A program made the translations under genes and the position numbers. The notes beneath the pieces were generated by a model. That model was not told where the DNA came from. It ran no database searches and saw only the letters and a list, made by a program, of their open reading frames with translations. Shown piece after piece: positions 61,947 through 64,000 of a DNA stretch of 64,000 nucleotides; the first letter of the stretch is position 1; every line of letters begins with the position of its first letter. This stretch comes from Hymenobacter sp. YC55 (GTDB lineage: Bacteria > Bacteroidota > Bacteroidia > Cytophagales > Hymenobacteraceae), in the NCBI RefSeq assembly GCF_029433095.1, contig NZ_JARNTX010000002.1:1116001-1180000 (forward strand), given 5' to 3'.

Positions 61947-62016
61947 GCCAGCCGTGAGTTGTAGGTTGCGAAAATAGCCCGGTGAACGAACTGGCAACTT
62001 ACAACTCACGGCTGGC
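61947..62016. repeat. Inverted repeat between ferredoxin and reductase genes
   Basis: Arms of 23 bases (61947-61969 and 61994-62016) pair with one mismatch; key core is CAGCCGTGAGTTGTA and its complement. The right arm ends 7 bases from the reductase stop. A strong hairpin like this may act as processing or attenuation site and again looks like a dispersed element, since CAACT/GAGTTG-type repeats occur in this phylum. Confidence 0.75.
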
Positions 62017-62022
62017 GACTGA

Positions 62023-63036
62023 TTACAGCGTTGGCACCCCGTTGACGGTGGTGTACTTAAGCACGTACTTCTTGTCGGGGTTGATGTACTTGAAAGCGCC
62101 CTGGCACATAAGAGCCGCCTCGTGGAATCCGCACAAGATCAGCTTCAGCTTGCCCGGATATGTGTTGATGTCCCCGATAGCGAAGATGCCCGGCACCGAC
62201 GTCGAGTAATCGACGGTGTTCACTTTCACTGCGTTGTCTTCTAGCTCCAAGCCCCAATCCTCGATCGGACCGAGTTTAGGCGTGAGGCCGAACAGCGGAA
62301 TAAACGAATCTACATCCAGTGTTTCGGCGGTACCGTCGTTGGCGGTGATGGTTACGGCATTGAGCTTGCCATTGCCGTGCACGTGCGTTACGTTGCTGCT
62401 CAGTACCAACCGGGCCCGGCCCGCTTCGTGCAGAGCCTTCACTTTCTCCGCCGAATCGGCGGCGCCGCGGAAAGTGGTGCCGCGGTGTACAAGCGTCACT
62501 TCCTTGGCTACATCGGCCAGGAAGATAGTCCAGTCAAGAGCAGAGTCGCCACCGCCCGCAATGACGAGGCGTTGGTCGCGGAATGTCTCGGGGTCGCGCA
62601 CCATGTAGTACACGCCTTTGCCGCTCTCGTAGTTTTCGAGGCTCTCGATGGCAGGCTTGCGTGGCTCAAACGAACCTAGGCCACCTGCAATAGCAATGGC
62701 CTTACACATAATCTCGGTGCCGTCGGTAGTGAAGAGCTGAAACGAGCCATCTTCGAGCTTGGCAAAACGCTCAACTCGCTCGCCGAGGGTGAAGGTAGGG
62801 TGGAAGGGCTCGATCTGGCGCATGAGGTTACGTACCAAATCACCAGCCAGAATATCAGGAAACCCAGGGATGTCGTAGATGGGCTTCTTTGGGTAAATCT
62901 CGGAAAGTTGCCCGCCTACTTGGGGTAATGCGTCTACTACGTGGCAGCGCAACTTCAACAATCCAGCTTCAAATACGGCGAACAGTCCCACAGGACCGGC
63001 TCCGATAATACAGATATCGGTGGAAATGGAATTCAT
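62023..63036 (-). CDS. Thioredoxin-reductase-like ferredoxin--NADP(+) reductase
   Basis: 337 residues. FAD site GAGPVGLFAVFEAG (about 11-24), ATG-like VDALPQVGGQLSEIYP, NADP site GGGDSALDWTI (about 160-170) and a late FAIGDINTYPG motif. No redox-active CxxC between the two nucleotide sites, so this is the YumC-type reductase rather than thioredoxin reductase. It passes electrons from NADPH to ferredoxin (or reverse). Upstream of the ferredoxin gene, same strand, with promoter TATCTTTG. Confidence 0.93.
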   Translation of the reverse strand: MNSISTDICIIGAGPVGLFAVFEAGLLKLRCHVVDALPQVGGQLSEIYPKKPIYDIPGFPDILAGDLVRNLMRQIEPFHPTFTLGERVERFAKLEDGSFQLFTTDGTEIMCKAIAIAGGLGSFEPRKPAIESLENYESGKGVYYMVRDPETFRDQRLVIAGGGDSALDWTIFLADVAKEVTLVHRGTTFRGAADSAEKVKALHEAGRARLVLSSNVTHVHGNGKLNAVTITANDGTAETLDVDSFIPLFGLTPKLGPIEDWGLELEDNAVKVNTVDYSTSVPGIFAIGDINTYPGKLKLILCGFHEAALMCQGAFKYINPDKKYVLKYTTVNGVPTL

Positions 63037-63130
63037 CAGCGAAAAGTGAGAACAAACAAACGGCGGCCGAGGCCCCGTATGTAAACACAGAAAGCTCCCA
63101 AAACGTTGGGTCTAACTGTATATACGGCTG

Positions 63131-63138
63131 CAAAGATA
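63131..63138 (-). promoter_or_regulatory. Putative -7 element of the reductase-ferredoxin genes
   Basis: Minus-strand TATCTTTG matches TAnnTTTG, about 95 bases upstream of the reductase ATG. The -33 region is not convincing. Confidence 0.5.
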
Positions 63139-63173
63139 GGCAGCCCGGCCCAACCCCGCACGGGCTTTATCGG

Positions 63174-63581
63174 TCAGGCCGCCAATCCCAAACGGAAATC
63201 GTGGAGAAAGGCCTCGGCTGCGGTGCGGTCAGTGAATAGCCGCACCGGCAGCTTCGTTTGTTCCCGCAGTTTCTTACTGATTTGATGCATGTTGAAAACC
63301 GTTGGGTGAACTTCCGCTACCACCCCAACCTGGGCGTTCAGCCAAAGCAGATGCAAGCGTAGGTACTGAGGCATCAGCCGCACATTAGGTCCTACTCTGC
63401 GGCGCACGTCATAGAGTACCGTAAAGTTGGGCTTCATAAACGATAAAGCTCGTTGCCAATCACTCAGGTGAAAAGGTACATCGGTGGCTAAGCTTAACTC
63501 TTCAAACCGCTCATAGATTACCTGGTTACGGTCTTCATCTACCGTAATCTGGTATTCTAAACGGAAAGCCACCAACCTCAT
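63174..63581 (-). CDS. Uncharacterised protein (135 residues)
   Basis: No signal peptide or membrane helix. Alternating beta/alpha pattern (FTVLYDVRRRVGPNVRLMP, VGVVAEVHPTVFNMHQI, TKLPVRLFTDRTAAEAFLHDF) suggests a small STAS/SpoIIAA-like alpha-beta fold, a type found in many Hymenobacter-like proteins of unknown role. Function unknown. Its left neighbour's promoter lies in the 40-base space after its stop; to the right is the AT-rich terminal region. Confidence 0.72.
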   Translation of the reverse strand: MRLVAFRLEYQITVDEDRNQVIYERFEELSLATDVPFHLSDWQRALSFMKPNFTVLYDVRRRVGPNVRLMPQYLRLHLLWLNAQVGVVAEVHPTVFNMHQISKKLREQTKLPVRLFTDRTAAEAFLHDFRLGLAA

Positions 63582-64000
63582 TAATTTTGTAGAATATTTG
63601 TATAAATAACAGAAATGAGCCTAGTTTAATTCACGCCAAGCTACTGTTGTTAGCTTGTCTTTATTAGATATAAAATGATATATAAATAAGATAATCAGTA
63701 ACTTATAAGATGTTTGGCGGCCTAGAAATACGGCCTGCTAAAATACTTATTTAAGCTTAGATTGTAAGCATATATATAATTATTTATTGCTGGGTTATAG
63801 CTAGTATTGGGGATGAGTATCCCATGTGAACAGTATGTTCACAGACGGGACTAGCATTATCTTATTTGAATGTCCGTAATACGGAAAGCATGAATACATG
63901 CTTTTCCTACTTCAAATGCTTTGCATTCAAAGAGGTAGGACAAATTGTGCTATACACAATTGCAATGCTTGAATAGCTCACGAATGAAAGCTCACACTAA
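63582..64000. other. AT-rich terminal region without a gene
   Basis: 419 bases to the window edge. It is much more AT-rich than the coding sequence, has no long frame, and includes TAATTTTG (63582-63589), a plus-strand -7 look-alike. The right 160 bases contain a run of short hairpins, listed separately. It may be the edge of a longer intergenic zone or an accessory element continuing beyond the window. Confidence 0.6.
63810..63961. repeat. Array of six short hairpins
   Basis: In order: GGGAT-GAGT-ATCCC (63810-63823); TGTGAACA-GTA-TGTTCACA (63825-63843); TCCGTA-A-TACGGA (63873-63885); AAAGCATG-AATA-CATGCTTT (63885-63904); CCTAC...GTAGG with inner AATGC-TTT-GCATT (63906-63939); AATTGTG-CTATA-CACAATT (63943-63961). 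Each stem is perfect over 5-8 bases except the outer part of the fifth. Only one 29-base gap breaks the series. The stems differ in sequence, so this is not a simple repeat expansion. Confidence 0.7.

Overview
The window reads as chromosomal DNA of a Bacteroidota bacterium, most likely a Hymenobacter-like member of the Cytophagales. The evidence is SusC/SusD genes, a hybrid two-component regulator with an AraC-type output, gliding/type IX secretion-related genes (gldH, a PorE-like OmpA protein, a T9SS sorting tail), the Bacteroidota-only GT117/DUF2723 family, fairly GC-rich coding sequence, and promoters that match the Bacteroidota -7 element TAnnTTTG rather than sigma70 boxes. No rRNA, tRNA, CRISPR array, transposase or phage gene was found.

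Layout. 1-8.8 kb (all minus strand): a PKD-domain secreted protein, a LytTR response regulator and a propeller-type hybrid histidine kinase that together could form a complete phosphorelay, then a PorE-like TPR/PD40/OmpA protein, a ten-repeat-type TPR protein and a small unknown. 9-18.8 kb: housekeeping genes (bacilliredoxin-like protein, M3 peptidase, RecQ, KdsD, mannose-1-phosphate guanylyltransferase, RlmB-type methyltransferase, GWxTD protein). 18.9-32.5 kb: GT117 membrane protein, secreted cupredoxin with a T9SS tail, BirA, RsfS, FtsH, a TPR protein in opposite orientation, LUD protein, LpxH, a propeller-like protein, and a zinc alcohol dehydrogenase. 32.7-41 kb: RicT-GldH pair, cold-shock protein, a disordered hydrophilic protein, several secreted proteins, DinB-family protein, a beta-barrel protein. 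41.4-48.4 kb: a 2098-residue alpha-2-macroglobulin with a thioester motif and a SusC-like segment, then a small secreted protein with a highly basic tail.

48.7-61.5 kb is a compact polysaccharide utilisation locus: susC, susD, GH105/88 and GH2 run on the minus strand, and a large HTCS regulator is transcribed divergently. The GH2 protein has the N-x-K motif known from beta-glucuronidases, and GH105 enzymes remove unsaturated uronic acids, so the locus points to a uronic-acid-containing glycan. No polysaccharide lyase is encoded here. The susC-HTCS intergenic region has a -7 element and an inverted repeat that could be the regulator's operator. 61.6-63.6 kb holds a ferredoxin/ferredoxin-NADP reductase pair and one unknown gene. 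The last 420 bases are AT-rich, have no gene, and contain six consecutive short hairpins.

Four dispersed palindromic elements (about 18.8, 34.9, 48.6 and 62.0 kb) lie between genes; they look like genome-wide repeat families, but copies elsewhere cannot be seen from this window. Start sites were moved inward from the longest open frame wherever a signal peptide, a proper ATG or family length demanded it.
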